A DNA stretch of 53,505 nucleotides from Actinomycetota bacterium (GCA_963169215.1 CAUJEE010000066.1:1-53505); one strand, 5' to 3'. Positions 29,828 to 43,530 are shown, counted from the stretch's first letter. The notes: a model not told the origin generated them from the letters alone. Made by a program: numbers and translations.

Positions 29828-31088
29828 TGTCGGCACCGAGCGCGGCCAGGCGCCCGACGAGGTCGTCGTAACCGCGGTCGATGTGGTGCACCCCGGCGAC
29901 GGTGGTGGTGCCCACCGCGGCCAGCCCGGCCACCACCAAGGCCGCTCCCGCACGTATGTCGGGGGCGCGCACCGGCGCGCCGCTCAGGTGCGGCACGCCG
30001 CGCACCACCGCGTGGTGCCCGGCGGAGTGGATGTCGGCGCCCAGGCGCTGCAACTCCTCCACGTAGCGGAAGCGCCCCGGGTAGAGGTTCTCGGTGACTA
30101 TGCCGACCCCATCGGCGACGGCGAGCATGGTGACCACCAGCGGCTTGTAGTCGGTGGCGATCCCCGGGTAGGGCAAGGTGGCGACGTCGATGCTGCGCAG
30201 TCGGCCATCGGCGAACACCGCCAGCGTGTCGGCGCTGGCGTTCACCGTCAGCCCCATCTCGCGCAGGCGGCGCAGCAGCATCTCCATGTGCTCGGCTCGT
30301 GCCTCACGAAGTGTCACCTCGCCACCGCACACGGCCACCGCGGCCAGGTAGGTGGCGGCCTGGATACGGTCGGGCACCACCCGGTGGTCGGTGGCGCGCA
30401 GGCTGCCCGGCTCGCACCCGTGCACCACCAACCGTGACGAGCCGATGCCCTCGATCTCGGCCCCCATTCCCACCAAGAACGCGCACAGGTCGGCGATCTC
30501 CGGCTCGCGTGCGGCGTTGTCGATCACCGTCGTACCCTTGGCGTGGACGGCGGCGGTGAGCAGGTTCTCGGTGGCACCCACACTCGGATAGTCGAGGGTG
30601 AGTTCGGCCCCGTGCAGACGCTCGGCGCGAGCGTGCACCACCCCGTGGCGCAACTCGTACACTGCCCCCATCTGCTCGAGCCCGCGCAGGTGAATGTCGA
30701 TCGGGCGACTGCCGAAGTCGTCACCGCCGGGCAGCGACAGCTCGACCCGGCCGTAGCGGCCGAGCAACGGCCCGAGCACGTTGATGCTGGCGCGGATGCG
30801 CTCGACCAGTTCGTACGGCGCGAACGGATCGACCTGTCCGCCGTTAACCAGCCGCCAGCACCCGCCACCGAGCGACTGCGACTGCACCCCGATCGCGGCC
30901 AGCAGGTCGGCCATGATGCCTACGTCGACGATGTCGGGCACATTGCTCAGCTCGTAAGTGCCCTCGGCCAGCAGTGTCGCGGCCATCAACTTGAGCGCCG
31001 AGTTCTTCGCCCCGGGCACCGTCACCTCGCCCACCAGCGGTCCGGCGCGGCGGATGACGATGCGCTCGCTGTCGGGCCCGGAATGCAT
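29808..31088 (-). CDS. murA: UDP-N-acetylglucosamine 1-carboxyvinyltransferase
   Basis: ATG at 31088; RIVIRRAGPLVGEVTVPGAKNSALKLMAATLLAEG (KN active region); LPGGDDFGSRPIDIHLRGLEQMGA; YPGIATDYKPLVVTML. Confidence 0.95.
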   Translation of the reverse strand: MHSGPDSERIVIRRAGPLVGEVTVPGAKNSALKLMAATLLAEGTYELSNVPDIVDVGIMADLLAAIGVQSQSLGGGCWRLVNGGQVDPFAPYELVERIRASINVLGPLLGRYGRVELSLPGGDDFGSRPIDIHLRGLEQMGAVYELRHGVVHARAERLHGAELTLDYPSVGATENLLTAAVHAKGTTVIDNAAREPEIADLCAFLVGMGAEIEGIGSSRLVVHGCEPGSLRATDHRVVPDRIQAATYLAAVAVCGGEVTLREARAEHMEMLLRRLREMGLTVNASADTLAVFADGRLRSIDVATLPYPGIATDYKPLVVTMLAVADGVGIVTENLYPGRFRYVEELQRLGADIHSAGHHAVVRGVPHLSGAPVRAPDIRAGAALVVAGLAAVGTTTVAGVHHIDRGYDDLVGRLAALGADISRVAV

Positions 31089-31157
31089 CCGGCAAGTATG
31101 CCCGGCCGCCAACCGCCCCCGGTACGGCCGCGACGGGGGCCAGGTAGCCTCGCTCGG

Positions 31158-32669
31158 GTGCCACGGCGACCGACCAGCATCACTCAGGTCTGGCCGGCCG
31201 GCTCGCCGCGGGCACTGGCCGCCGAACAGGCACGCGACGACCTGCTGCGCGAGCGGCCCGACGGTGCAGACGCTTTCGAGCAGGCGCACGGTCCGTTTCG
31301 TCACTACCGGCGCACGCTGCACCGCGGGGCCGACGGCGCGGTGACCGAGCACATCGAGTACCGGCTGGTGGTGCCGTGGTGGGGCTGGGTGTTCCAGAAG
31401 CCCTTCCGCAAGGCGTTGGCCGAGCCGCGCCCGCCGGGCAGCGCCAGCCCGTGGTGGGCACCGCCCGACCAGCTCACCGCCCGGCAGGCCAATTCGCTCG
31501 GGCTGCTGGCCGCGGCCGCGATGATGTCGGCCTTCGTCAACACCATCTACGGCCAGACCGCCACCTTCGCCACCGACACCTTCGGCATCGACGACCAGGG
31601 CCTCAGCTTCGGCGGGGCGATCGTGCGCATCGGGGTGGTGATCGCGCTGCCGTTCGCGATCCTCGCCGACCGTGTGGGCCGCCGGCGGATGATCGTGCTG
31701 CTCGCCTGGCTCACCCCGCTGTGCTGCGCGCTGGGAGCGGCGGCGCCCAACTTCTGGGTGCTCACCGCCACCCAGACAGTGGCCCGGCCGCTGGGCCTCG
31801 GGCTGTCGCTATTGGCCGGGGTGGCCGCGGTGGAGGACATGCCCAAGAACAGCCGCGCCTACGCGCTGAGCATGATGGCGATGGCCGCCGGCCTGGGCGC
31901 GGGGCTGCCCGTCGCCGGGCTGAAGCTGGCCGAACTGGGCAGCGAGGCGTGGCGGCTGGTGTATCTGCTCGCCCTCGTCTACCTGCCGGTGGCCGCGAGC
32001 CTCGGGCGGCGGCTGGACGAGACCCGCCGCTACCAAGCGGTGCACCACATCGCACCGCCGCTCAACCGCCGCCGGCTGGGCCTGCTGGCACTGGTGGCGT
32101 TCATGTCGAACCTGTTCGTGGCCCCGGTGTCGTTCTTCCAGAACGACTTCCTGAAAGACGCCCGCGGCTACAGCCCAGGTGGCATCACCATGTTCACCCT
32201 GCTCACCGCCACACCGGCGTCGATCGGGCTGCTCTTCGGCGGGCGACTGGCCGACATCAACGGTCGGCGGCGGGTGATCATCCTGTGCACGCCGCTGTCG
32301 GCGGTGGCGATCGCCTCGGTCTACTCACTGTCCGGCGCCCCGATGTGGATCGCCGCCCTCGGCGGTGGCCTGCTGGCCACCACTGCCTACCCCGCGCTGG
32401 CCGTCTATCGCGCCGAGCTGTTCCCCACCGGCAGCCGCGGCGCGGCCAACGCGCTGGTCACCACCACAGCGCTGTTGTCGGGCAGCCTGGCCATCCTGCT
32501 CGTCGGCGCGCTGCGCGACCGCGACGTGGGCTACGCGCCGGTGATGACCGCACTCGCTGCGGCGCAGGTGGTGAGCGCGCTCATCGCGTGGCGCTACTAC
32601 CCCGAGAGCGCGCACCTCGAGTTGGAGCAACTCAACCCGCAAGACCCGGTGCTCGCGCCGGAAGACTAG
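31158..32669 (+). CDS. MFS transporter with soluble N-terminal extension
   Basis: In-frame GTG at 31158; about 100-residue non-TM N-terminus then 12-TM-like pattern with RIGVVIALPFAILADRVGRRRMIV and FGGRLADINGRRRVIILC (MFS motif A-like). Confidence 0.85.
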   Translation: MPRRPTSITQVWPAGSPRALAAEQARDDLLRERPDGADAFEQAHGPFRHYRRTLHRGADGAVTEHIEYRLVVPWWGWVFQKPFRKALAEPRPPGSASPWWAPPDQLTARQANSLGLLAAAAMMSAFVNTIYGQTATFATDTFGIDDQGLSFGGAIVRIGVVIALPFAILADRVGRRRMIVLLAWLTPLCCALGAAAPNFWVLTATQTVARPLGLGLSLLAGVAAVEDMPKNSRAYALSMMAMAAGLGAGLPVAGLKLAELGSEAWRLVYLLALVYLPVAASLGRRLDETRRYQAVHHIAPPLNRRRLGLLALVAFMSNLFVAPVSFFQNDFLKDARGYSPGGITMFTLLTATPASIGLLFGGRLADINGRRRVIILCTPLSAVAIASVYSLSGAPMWIAALGGGLLATTAYPALAVYRAELFPTGSRGAANALVTTTALLSGSLAILLVGALRDRDVGYAPVMTALAAAQVVSALIAWRYYPESAHLELEQLNPQDPVLAPED

Positions 32670-33265
32670 GCCTGCTCGGCGGCCGCGCCAGCGGGCAGGG
32701 CGAGCACCCACGTCGTCACCACCGCGGCCACCTCCTCGTCGGCACGCTTCAGGTCGTGGCCCTTGCCCTGCACCCAATGGTGGGTGACCGGGCCGGGGAT
32801 GGTGGCGGTCCAGTGGGTGAGTTCGTCTGGGGTGGCGAAGGTGTCACGCGTGCCCGACACGAACAGGCACGGCACGCGCAGACGCGGGAAGTGCTCGACG
32901 CGCAACTTGTCGGGCTTGCCCGGCGGGTGCAGGGGGTAGGAGATCAGTACCAGCCCGGCGGCGGCGAGCGGCGCGTCGGCGTCGGCGACGGCCAGCGAAC
33001 AGATGCGCCCGCCCATCGACCGCCCTCCCAGCACCAACGATTCGGTGGCCAGCGGCGCGGCCGCGTCGCGCACCGCCTGCAGTAGCACCGGAGGGCGATC
33101 GGGGGCCCGCCGCCCGGCTAGGCGATAGGGGAAGTCGGCGCGCACCGTGCTGAGTGTTCCGGCCCTGTGTCCAGCGCCTGCGGCCGCGAGGGCGGCCTCG
33201 ATCGCCACCAGCCCGGGGTGCTCGGCACCCGAGCCGGCACCGGGGAACAACAGCACGGTGGTCAT
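32666..33265 (-). CDS. Alpha/beta-hydrolase family protein (KAT8/Tex30-like)
   Basis: MTTVLLFPGAGSGAEHPGLVAIEAAL, LVLGGRSMGGRICSLAVA (GxSxG), LVLISYPLHPPGKPDKLRVEHFPRLRVPCLFVSGTRDTF. Confidence 0.85.
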   Translation of the reverse strand: MTTVLLFPGAGSGAEHPGLVAIEAALAAAGAGHRAGTLSTVRADFPYRLAGRRAPDRPPVLLQAVRDAAAPLATESLVLGGRSMGGRICSLAVADADAPLAAAGLVLISYPLHPPGKPDKLRVEHFPRLRVPCLFVSGTRDTFATPDELTHWTATIPGPVTHHWVQGKGHDLKRADEEVAAVVTTWVLALPAGAAAEQA

Positions 33266-33957
33266 CGCCCGAGCAGGATTCGGCGCGCTTCACCGAGACG
33301 TTCGATCAGGTGCGCGGCCACATCGTCGTCACCACCGTGGTCGGGGTGGGCGGCGCGCACGCCGGCACGGTAGCGGGTCATCACCTCACGCCGTGTCACC
33401 TTGGCCGTGTCGTGGGCGAAGCCGAGCAGGTCGAGGGCCCACACCCGCGGGTCGGTGACGCCCACCAGGTCGGCTCGATCGATGCCGGCGATGTCGGCCA
33501 CGAACGACGGGCCGATCGGACCCTGCCAGCGCATCGCCCGATGCAGCAGCGGCGCGATCGAGGCCCGCGCCTCGGGGCGCAGCCGCTCGAGTGCGTAGAC
33601 CGCGCCGAGTACCTGCACCAGCGGCCGCCCGAGCGCGTGCAGATCGAACTCGACGTGGTCGGCGTCGCCGCGCAACTGATGCACGCTGGTGGCCAAACCG
33701 TGGCGGTCGATCTGGTAGCGGTGGCGCAGGCGCGGCTGCACCACCCGCTGCCCGGCAGTGACCTCGTCGATCAGCCGCCCGACGTCGGGCCACAGGTCGT
33801 CCGGCACCGCCGGCAGGTAGGCGGCCACCACCGCGGCCAGCAACACCCCGCCCAGGCCCGGCGGCGGGTCGGTGGGCAGCACCAGGTGCCCCAGCGCCAA
33901 CCGGCGAGTGGGCGTGGTGGGGCGGGTGTGCCAGATCTGCAGTTCGGCGAGCAGCAC
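33262..33957 (-). CDS. Protein with C-terminal J-domain-like module (start uncertain)
   Basis: C-terminus VTRREVMTRYRAGVRAAHPDHGGDDDVAAHLIERLGEARRILLGR contains the HPD tripeptide; the N-terminal ~170 aa is unrecognised. Start placed at in-frame GTG 33957. Confidence 0.65.
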   Translation of the reverse strand: MLLAELQIWHTRPTTPTRRLALGHLVLPTDPPPGLGGVLLAAVVAAYLPAVPDDLWPDVGRLIDEVTAGQRVVQPRLRHRYQIDRHGLATSVHQLRGDADHVEFDLHALGRPLVQVLGAVYALERLRPEARASIAPLLHRAMRWQGPIGPSFVADIAGIDRADLVGVTDPRVWALDLLGFAHDTAKVTRREVMTRYRAGVRAAHPDHGGDDDVAAHLIERLGEARRILLGR

Positions 33958-33971
33958 GCGGACCCGACCGT

Positions 33972-34778
33972 TCAGATGAACGGCCGCAGCAGGTCGTGCA
34001 GATCGGCGGCGGCCTGCTGGGCGACTTCCGCGTCGGGTTGCTCGTCGCCGGCCAGCGCGTCGGCCAGCGCCTCGGCCAGCGCGCACGTGCGGTGCCACAG
34101 TCGCACGTCGACGCCGTAGGGCGGGTGAGCGGGATCGGCGACCTCGATCGCTTCCAACAGCTGCTCGAGGCCGTCGGCGTCGAACGGGTTGCGCTGCAGC
34201 CGCTCACCGGCGAGGAAGAAGGTGGTGAGCGTCTCGAACGGCAACTCGTCGTCGGCACCGTCGCCGTCGCCGTCGAGCGCCAGTTCGTCGTCGCCCACGC
34301 CGTACTGGCCGTTCTCGATCATGTCGAGCAACGCCTCGACCACCGCCTCCTGGGTGGTGGGCACCACCAGCACGTCGTCCTCCCAGGCGTAGGGGATGCG
34401 CTGCGAGACCAGGGCGCGGGTGACGGCCTGCATGTCGGCCTCCGGCCACTCTTCCAACCCGTACTCGGTGGTGGGCTCGCCGGCGGGGATGTCGATCGGC
34501 TCCACCCCCGGCGCGTCACCCCAGTCGTCGCCGTCGCCGCTGAGTTCGGTGCCGGCGTCGTAGCGGATGCCGAGCCGCTCCTCCAGCTGCGAGATGATCG
34601 TGTCGGCCTGCGCCTCGCGGGACTCGGGCACCACCAGCTCGGAACCCTCCCAGGTGTGCGGCACCTCCGCCTCGGCCAGCTCGGCGGCCAGCTCGGCCTG
34701 CTGGTCGAAGCTCCAGCCGTCGAGGTCGTAGAGCACCCGCGTCGCGTCGGGGTCGTTCGGGTTCCAGTCGTCGCTCAC
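33972..34778 (-). CDS. Acidic protein with two tandem DUF2007-like repeats and a C-terminal helical region
   Basis: GTG 34778; two related segments YDLDGWSFDQQAELAAELAEAEVPHTWEGSELVVPESREAQADTIISQLEE and YGLEEWPEADMQAVTRALVSQRIPYAWEDDVLVVPTTQEAVVEALLDMIEN. Confidence 0.7.
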   Translation of the reverse strand: MSDDWNPNDPDATRVLYDLDGWSFDQQAELAAELAEAEVPHTWEGSELVVPESREAQADTIISQLEERLGIRYDAGTELSGDGDDWGDAPGVEPIDIPAGEPTTEYGLEEWPEADMQAVTRALVSQRIPYAWEDDVLVVPTTQEAVVEALLDMIENGQYGVGDDELALDGDGDGADDELPFETLTTFFLAGERLQRNPFDADGLEQLLEAIEVADPAHPPYGVDVRLWHRTCALAEALADALAGDEQPDAEVAQQAAADLHDLLRPFI

Positions 34779-36553
34779 GGCTGCGACCCTATCGGCACGT
34801 GGCGCGCGAGGAACTCGCCGATACGGGCGTACTCGTCGAGCTGGTTGGAGGGCTGGCGAAAGCCGTGGCCCTCGCCCGCGTACACGTGCAGCTCGGCGCG
34901 ACCACCGGCAGCGTTCACCCGCTCGGCCAGCACCTGGCTCTGTTCGAGCGGCACCACCGCGTCGAGGTCGCCGTGCAGGATCAACAGCGGCGTCGCTGTG
35001 AGACGGTCGACGTGCAGCACCGGCGAGCGCTGCTCGTAGGCGGCACGGGCCGCGGGCAACGGGCCGACCAGGCTGTCGGTGTAGTGGCGCTCGAAACGAT
35101 GGCTGCGTTCGACCATGTCGACCAGGTCGGTCACCGGGTAGAGCAGCACGGCCGCGGCGTAGAGCCCGCCTCGGCGGGCGAGCGCGCCGAGAGCGGTGAA
35201 CCCGCCGGCCGAGCCGCCGATGATCGCCGTACGCGCCGGCGCGCCCCACCCGTGCCGATGTGCCGCCTCGGTCACGGCCACCGTGTCGTCGACATCGACA
35301 ATCCCCCACTGTCCGCGCAGAGCCTGCTGGTAGTCGCGGCCGTGGCCGGTGCTGCCGCGATGGTCGGGCACCAGCACGCTCCAGCCCCGCGAGCGCCAGT
35401 AGGCCAGGCGGGGCATGAACGCCACCTGCCACTGGTCGGTGGGGCCGCCGTGCAGCCACACGATCAGGCGACCGTCGGGCTCGTCGGCCGCGTACAGCCG
35501 GGCATGCAGCACTGCTCCGTCAGCGGCGGCCACCTCGACTGCCAGCGGCTCGGCCAGGTGGTGCTCGCCCCACCCCGCGGCCGGGCCCTGGGCCACCACC
35601 GTGCGTTCCCAGGTTTGCGTGTCGTACAGCACCACCTCGGTGGGCGTGCGCGCCCCGCTGCGCACGGCAGCGACCCGCTCCCCCTCCCACGACAACTGAC
35701 CGTGCACGCCGCGGGCCACCTCGCGCACCGTGCCGATGGTGCGCTCGACCACGCACAGCCGACCAAAGCCGCGCTCGTTGCGGGTGAAGGCCACCCGCCC
35801 GCCGTCGGGCGACCACGCGTATGAGCGCTGTCCCGGCCCCCAGGTGGGGCCGGCGTGCTCGTACGGTTCGCCGCCCGCACCCAGCAGCGGCTGGTCGTCG
35901 AGCCACACGTTCAGCCACCCGCTGTCGTCGCGCACCGCCAGTCGCGTGCCGTCGGGCATCTGCCGCGGCTGCTGCACACCGGCGGCGCCGGGCCACGCCC
36001 CCGTGGCCGACGAGTGCAGGTCGGCCCACTGCACGCGGGCGTGATCCCACGGCATGTCGGGCACGTTCCAGGCCATCCACTGCACGGTGCCGTCGGCGGC
36101 CACCCACGGGTCGAGGCAGAAGTCGGCGCTGCCGTCGTCGAGGCGGCGGGCCGCTCCCGTGTGCATGTCGAGCGCCCACACCTCGGCCTGGTCGACGACG
36201 TGCACCAGCCAGCGACCGTCGGCCGCCACCTGCGGCCCCGACGCGGCCCGTTCGGGGCCGTGAGCGGTGAGCGGCACCGCGGCCCCACCGGTGACCGGTT
36301 GGCGCCACACGTTGCCGTCGGCACCCACGTAGATCACCGCCTGTGCGTCGGGCGTGAAGCACCACGCGCCCCCGCCCAGGCCACGCCCGGCGCGCACCCC
36401 GGTCGCTGTGCCCAGGATCGCCCCCGACGTCAACTCGATCGCCGCCTCCCCCGCGTGCGCCACCACCCACCCGAGCAGTTCGCCGCCGGGGGTGAGGCGC
36501 GGTTCGGTGAGATCGCGTCCGGCGATGCACAGTTCCGCCGGAATCGGTGCCAC
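34775..36553 (-). CDS. S9 family peptidase (prolyl oligopeptidase-like)
   Basis: Propeller-like repeats then [75 protein letters not shown] (GxSxGG), [20 protein letters not shown]. Confidence 0.92.
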   Translation of the reverse strand: MAPIPAELCIAGRDLTEPRLTPGGELLGWVVAHAGEAAIELTSGAILGTATGVRAGRGLGGGAWCFTPDAQAVIYVGADGNVWRQPVTGGAAVPLTAHGPERAASGPQVAADGRWLVHVVDQAEVWALDMHTGAARRLDDGSADFCLDPWVAADGTVQWMAWNVPDMPWDHARVQWADLHSSATGAWPGAAGVQQPRQMPDGTRLAVRDDSGWLNVWLDDQPLLGAGGEPYEHAGPTWGPGQRSYAWSPDGGRVAFTRNERGFGRLCVVERTIGTVREVARGVHGQLSWEGERVAAVRSGARTPTEVVLYDTQTWERTVVAQGPAAGWGEHHLAEPLAVEVAAADGAVLHARLYAADEPDGRLIVWLHGGPTDQWQVAFMPRLAYWRSRGWSVLVPDHRGSTGHGRDYQQALRGQWGIVDVDDTVAVTEAAHRHGWGAPARTAIIGGSAGGFTALGALARRGGLYAAAVLLYPVTDLVDMVERSHRFERHYTDSLVGPLPAARAAYEQRSPVLHVDRLTATPLLILHGDLDAVVPLEQSQVLAERVNAAGGRAELHVYAGEGHGFRQPSNQLDEYARIGEFLARHVPIGSQP

Positions 36554-36638
36554 GAAGGGCCAAGGTAGCCGACCCGCGGCCGACGACGTAGCCGGCGACT
36601 GGCCGGCGTCGCTCGCCGACGAACTACCGTGGGGGTCG

Positions 36639-37628
36639 ATGACCGCCACCCAGAAGCCCGACCGCAACATGGCCCTCGAACTAGTTCGGGTCACCGAGTC
36701 TGCCGCCCTCGCCGCCTCGCGTTGGGTGGGGCGCGGCGACAAGATCGGCGCCGACGGCGCGGCCGTCGACGCGATGCGCACCGTGCTGCAGACCGTGCCG
36801 ATGGACGGCATCGTGGTCATCGGAGAGGGCGAGAAGGACGAGGCGCCGATGCTGTACAACGGCGAGCGGGTCGGCGACGGCACCGCGCCGCTCACCGACG
36901 TGGCCGTCGACCCGATCGACGGCACCACCCTCACCGCCTACGGCAGGGCCAATGCGATCGCGGTGATCGCGGTGAGCGAGCGGGGCACGATGTACAACCC
37001 CGGCCCCTGCGTGTACATGCACAAGATCGCCGTCGGTCCCGACGCAGTGGGTGCCATCGACATCACCGCCTCGCCCACGCAGAACCTGCGCTGGATCGCC
37101 AAGGCCAAGGGCGAAGAGGTGCGCGACCTCACCGCTGTGATCCTCGACCGCGATCGCCACAAGGAGCTGATCGCCGAAGTGCGCGCCGCCGGCGCGCGCG
37201 TGAAGTTGATCTCCGACGGCGACATCTTCGGCGCGATCGCCACCTCCTGGCCGGACGCGGGTGTCGACGTGCTGTTCGGTGTGGGTGGCACCCCCGAGGG
37301 CGTCACCTCCGCCGCTGCGCTGAAGTGCATGGGTGGCGAGATCCAAGGCCTGCTCGCGCCGCGAAACGAGGCCGAGCGCGATGCAGCCATCGCCGCCGGC
37401 TACGACCTCACCGCGGTGCTCACCACCGACGACCTGGTGCGCGGCGACAACTGCTTCTTCGCCGCCACCGGGGTGACCGACGGCGAGCTGCTGCGCGGCG
37501 TGCGCTACCAGCACGGCCGGGCGATCACGCAGAGCCTGGTGATGCGCTCGCGCAGCGGCACGGTGCGGATGATCGACGCGCAACACCGCATCGACAAGCT
37601 GAGCACCTTCGCCAGCGTCGAGTACTGA
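36639..37628 (+). CDS. glpX: Class II fructose-1,6-bisphosphatase
   Basis: [75 protein letters not shown]. Confidence 0.95.
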   Translation: MTATQKPDRNMALELVRVTESAALAASRWVGRGDKIGADGAAVDAMRTVLQTVPMDGIVVIGEGEKDEAPMLYNGERVGDGTAPLTDVAVDPIDGTTLTAYGRANAIAVIAVSERGTMYNPGPCVYMHKIAVGPDAVGAIDITASPTQNLRWIAKAKGEEVRDLTAVILDRDRHKELIAEVRAAGARVKLISDGDIFGAIATSWPDAGVDVLFGVGGTPEGVTSAAALKCMGGEIQGLLAPRNEAERDAAIAAGYDLTAVLTTDDLVRGDNCFFAATGVTDGELLRGVRYQHGRAITQSLVMRSRSGTVRMIDAQHRIDKLSTFASVEY

Positions 37629-37632
37629 CCGG

Positions 37633-38397
37633 TCAGCGGCGCAGCACCATCGCCCCGAGGCGGCGGGTGACGCCGCGCGGGGTCACCCCGCCGGCGGCGA
37701 TCATGCCCTTGTACACCCAGCCCGGTATCGACAGGCACTTGCCCTTCACCACGTCGGTGAGGCCGCTCTTGGCCACCAGCTCGACCGAGGTCCACAGGAT
37801 GCGTGGGTACTTGGCCGCTTCGTCATTCGAGCTGCTCACACTCTGGAACTCGGTGGGCGTCAGTCCGGGGCACAGGGTGGTCACGTGCACACCGGTGCCG
37901 CGCACCTCCTCGTGCAGGCTCTCGCCGAGGCTGGTGACGTAGGCCTTGGTGGCCGCGTAGACGGCCAGGTTGGGCGCCGACTGGAAGCTGGCCGCGCTCG
38001 ACACGTTGAGCAGATAGCCGCGCCCGTTGGGCACCATCGCCGCCAGCGCGGCGTGGCTGATGCGGGTGACGGCCGCGACGTTGAGCGCGATCTCGCGGGC
38101 CAGCCGCTCGGCAGCGACCGACACGAACGGGCCGGAGCTGCCGAAGCCGGCGTTGTTCACCACCAGGTCGACCTGCCCGGCGCGGGCGGCGACGCGCTCG
38201 AGCCCGTCAGCGGTGGTGAGGTCGGCGGCCAACACCTCCAGGCTCGGGTAGCGCTCGGCGAGTTCGCGCAGGCGGTCTTCACGGCGAGCGACGATCACCG
38301 TCGGCACCCCCGCCGCGCCGAGCAATTCGGCGAACCCGGCGCCGATGCCGCTGGACGCGCCGGTGACGAGGGCGGATGTGAACGGGTAGGAGCTCAT
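37633..38397 (-). CDS. SDR family oxidoreductase
   Basis: ALVTGASSGIGAGFAELLG (TGxxxGIG), VNNAGFGSSGPF (NNAG), YAATKAYV (YxxxK). Confidence 0.92.
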   Translation of the reverse strand: MSSYPFTSALVTGASSGIGAGFAELLGAAGVPTVIVARREDRLRELAERYPSLEVLAADLTTADGLERVAARAGQVDLVVNNAGFGSSGPFVSVAAERLAREIALNVAAVTRISHAALAAMVPNGRGYLLNVSSAASFQSAPNLAVYAATKAYVTSLGESLHEEVRGTGVHVTTLCPGLTPTEFQSVSSSNDEAAKYPRILWTSVELVAKSGLTDVVKGKCLSIPGWVYKGMIAAGGVTPRGVTRRLGAMVLRR

Positions 38398-38421
38398 GCG
38401 CCCAGGCTAGGGCCGCGGCGG

Positions 38422-38847
38422 TCAGTGCGAGGCTTGCGGGGTGCCGGCCAGGCCGCCGGTGGCCGCGAGGCGGGCGTGGGCCCGGCTGAGCGCCGACACG
38501 GCCTCCGCGTCGTGCTCCTTGCGCAACATCTCCTCCGCCGCTTCCTTGGCCCGCAGGGCGCGAGCGCGGTCGATGTCGACCGCCAGCTCGGCGATGTCGC
38601 TGAGGATGCTGACCGTGTTGCCGCTCACCTGCACGAAACCGCCGTGCACGGCGACGTCGAGCACATTGCCGTCGGCGAGGGTGATGCGCGTGTGGTTCTC
38701 GACCAGCGCGGCGAGGAATGGCGCATGGCCGGGCAAGAACGCGATCTCGCCACCGCCCAGGGTGCGGGTGATCACCTGCGTGGCTTCACCGGAAAAGATC
38801 ACCTTCTCCGGCGACACCAACTCGACCTGCATTGTGTTAGCTGACAT
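38422..38847 (-). CDS. atpC: F1Fo ATP synthase epsilon subunit
   Basis: MQVELVSPEKVIFSGEATQVITRTLGGGEIAFLPGHAPFLAAL...VAVHGGFVQVSGNTVSILSDIAELAVDID. Confidence 0.93.
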   Translation of the reverse strand: MSANTMQVELVSPEKVIFSGEATQVITRTLGGGEIAFLPGHAPFLAALVENHTRITLADGNVLDVAVHGGFVQVSGNTVSILSDIAELAVDIDRARALRAKEAAEEMLRKEHDAEAVSALSRAHARLAATGGLAGTPQASH

Positions 38848-38942
38848 TCAAGTCTCCTAGAGCGGTGGCGACGGAAGCGCCAGCGACGAGCCACACGGAG
38901 GGAGCGGCCAAAGCGAAGCGGAGGCCGGTCCCGACCATCAAA

Positions 38943-40409
<1,467 letters not shown>

Positions 40410-41372
40410 CTAGTTGCTGGAGCCGACCGCGGTGATGTCACCGAGGTCGACGATCTGGACGTTCTTCTTGCCACCCGACAGGGCCTCGGCACCGCCGACG
40501 ATCTCCATGATCTCGGTGGTGATGCTGTCCTGGCGGGCACGGTTCATGATGCGGCTGAGGTTCTTGATCAGTTCCTCGGCGTTGTCGGTGGCGCTCTTCA
40601 TCGCCCGCTGCCGGAAGGCATGTTCGCTGGCGGCCGCGTTGAGCAGCGCGGCGTAGATACGGGCCTCGACGTAGCGCGGCAACAGCGTGTCGAGGATGGT
40701 CGCCGGATCGGGTTCGAACTCGTAGTCGGCCGGGGTGCCGGCCGCGTCGGGGGCCTTGCCGTCGCCACCCTGCACGACCTCGCGATCAAGCGGCACCAGC
40801 GGACGCAGCACCACTTCCTGCGAGCCGGCGCTGATGAAGCGGGTGTAGACCAACTCGACCCGGTCGAACTCGCCGGCCAGATAGCGGGCCACCACGTCCT
40901 CACCGATCGCACGCGCCTGGGCATAGGTGGGGCTGTCGCTGAACCCGCCGTAGACGGCGGCGATGTTGTAGCCGCGGAAGCGGAAGTAGCCCTCCGCCTT
41001 GCGCCCGACGGTGACCAGCGCGTACTGCTTGCCGTCGAGCACGTCGGCCTTCACCTCGCCCTCGGCGGCGCGCTGCACACCGGCGTTGTAGCCACCGCAC
41101 AAGCCGCGGTCGGCGGAGATCACCACATAGGCGGTGGTGCGCACCTGCTCGCGCGACTTCAACAGCGGCGACTGCGAACTCATGCCACCGGCCGCGGCGA
41201 GATCCTTCACCACCTCGGTGATCTGCTCGCTGTACGGCACGGCGGCAGCAACCCGCTGCTGGGCCTTGACGATGCGCGAGGCGGCGATCAGTTCCATCGC
41301 GCGCGTGATCTTCTTCGTCGCCTGGACGCTACGAATGCGCCCCCGAAGAATCCGTTCCTGACCCCCAGCCAT
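40410..41372 (-). CDS. atpG: F1Fo ATP synthase gamma subunit
   Basis: MAGGQERILRGRIRSVQATKKITRAMELIAASRIVKAQ; C-terminal MKSATDNAEELIKNLSRIMNRARQDSITTEIMEIVGGAEAL. Confidence 0.97.
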   Translation of the reverse strand: MAGGQERILRGRIRSVQATKKITRAMELIAASRIVKAQQRVAAAVPYSEQITEVVKDLAAAGGMSSQSPLLKSREQVRTTAYVVISADRGLCGGYNAGVQRAAEGEVKADVLDGKQYALVTVGRKAEGYFRFRGYNIAAVYGGFSDSPTYAQARAIGEDVVARYLAGEFDRVELVYTRFISAGSQEVVLRPLVPLDREVVQGGDGKAPDAAGTPADYEFEPDPATILDTLLPRYVEARIYAALLNAAASEHAFRQRAMKSATDNAEELIKNLSRIMNRARQDSITTEIMEIVGGAEALSGGKKNVQIVDLGDITAVGSSN

Positions 41373-41376
41373 TTAG

Positions 41377-42978
<1,602 letters not shown>

Positions 42979-43002
42979 GGTTGTTCGTTGCTCCGGTTCG
43001 GC

Positions 43003-43530
43003 CTACAGGCGGGACTTCAACTGTTCGATGCGGGTACGGACGCTGCCGTCGATGACGGTGTCGCCGACGGTGGCCACGACGCCGCCGAGTACCGACGGGT
43101 CGACCACCACTTTCAGGTTCACCTGCTTGCCGGTGGCCTTCACCAGCGCGGCCTCGAGGCGCTTGTGCTGATCGGCGGTGAGCGCGACGGCGGTGCGCAC
43201 CTCGGCGAATTCCTGATGCTTGACCGTGCTCGCCCGCTTCACCAGGCTGTCGACGATCTTGGGCAGGTCGCGGCCGCGACCGGCGCCGATCACCATCGAG
43301 ATCAGCTGGGTGGTGGTCGAGTCGGCCTTGCCGCCGAGCAGGTCTTCGACGATCGCCTGACGCTTGGCCGGTGGGATGAGGTCGTCGGTGAGCGCCTTGC
43401 GCAGCGCGTCGTTGCCCTCATAGGCGCGGGCGAAACGGTAGAGCTCGTTCTCGACGGTGTCGAGCGTGCCCTCGGCGCGGGCGATCTCGAACAGGCCGCG
43501 TGCGTAGCCCTCGATGCGGTTGTCGCTCAT
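43003..43530 (-). CDS. atpH: F1Fo ATP synthase delta subunit
   Basis: MSDNRIEGYARGLFEIARAEGTLDTVENELYRFARAY...VVDPSVLGGVVATVGDTVIDGSVRTRIEQLKSRL. Confidence 0.93.
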   Translation of the reverse strand: MSDNRIEGYARGLFEIARAEGTLDTVENELYRFARAYEGNDALRKALTDDLIPPAKRQAIVEDLLGGKADSTTTQLISMVIGAGRGRDLPKIVDSLVKRASTVKHQEFAEVRTAVALTADQHKRLEAALVKATGKQVNLKVVVDPSVLGGVVATVGDTVIDGSVRTRIEQLKSRL

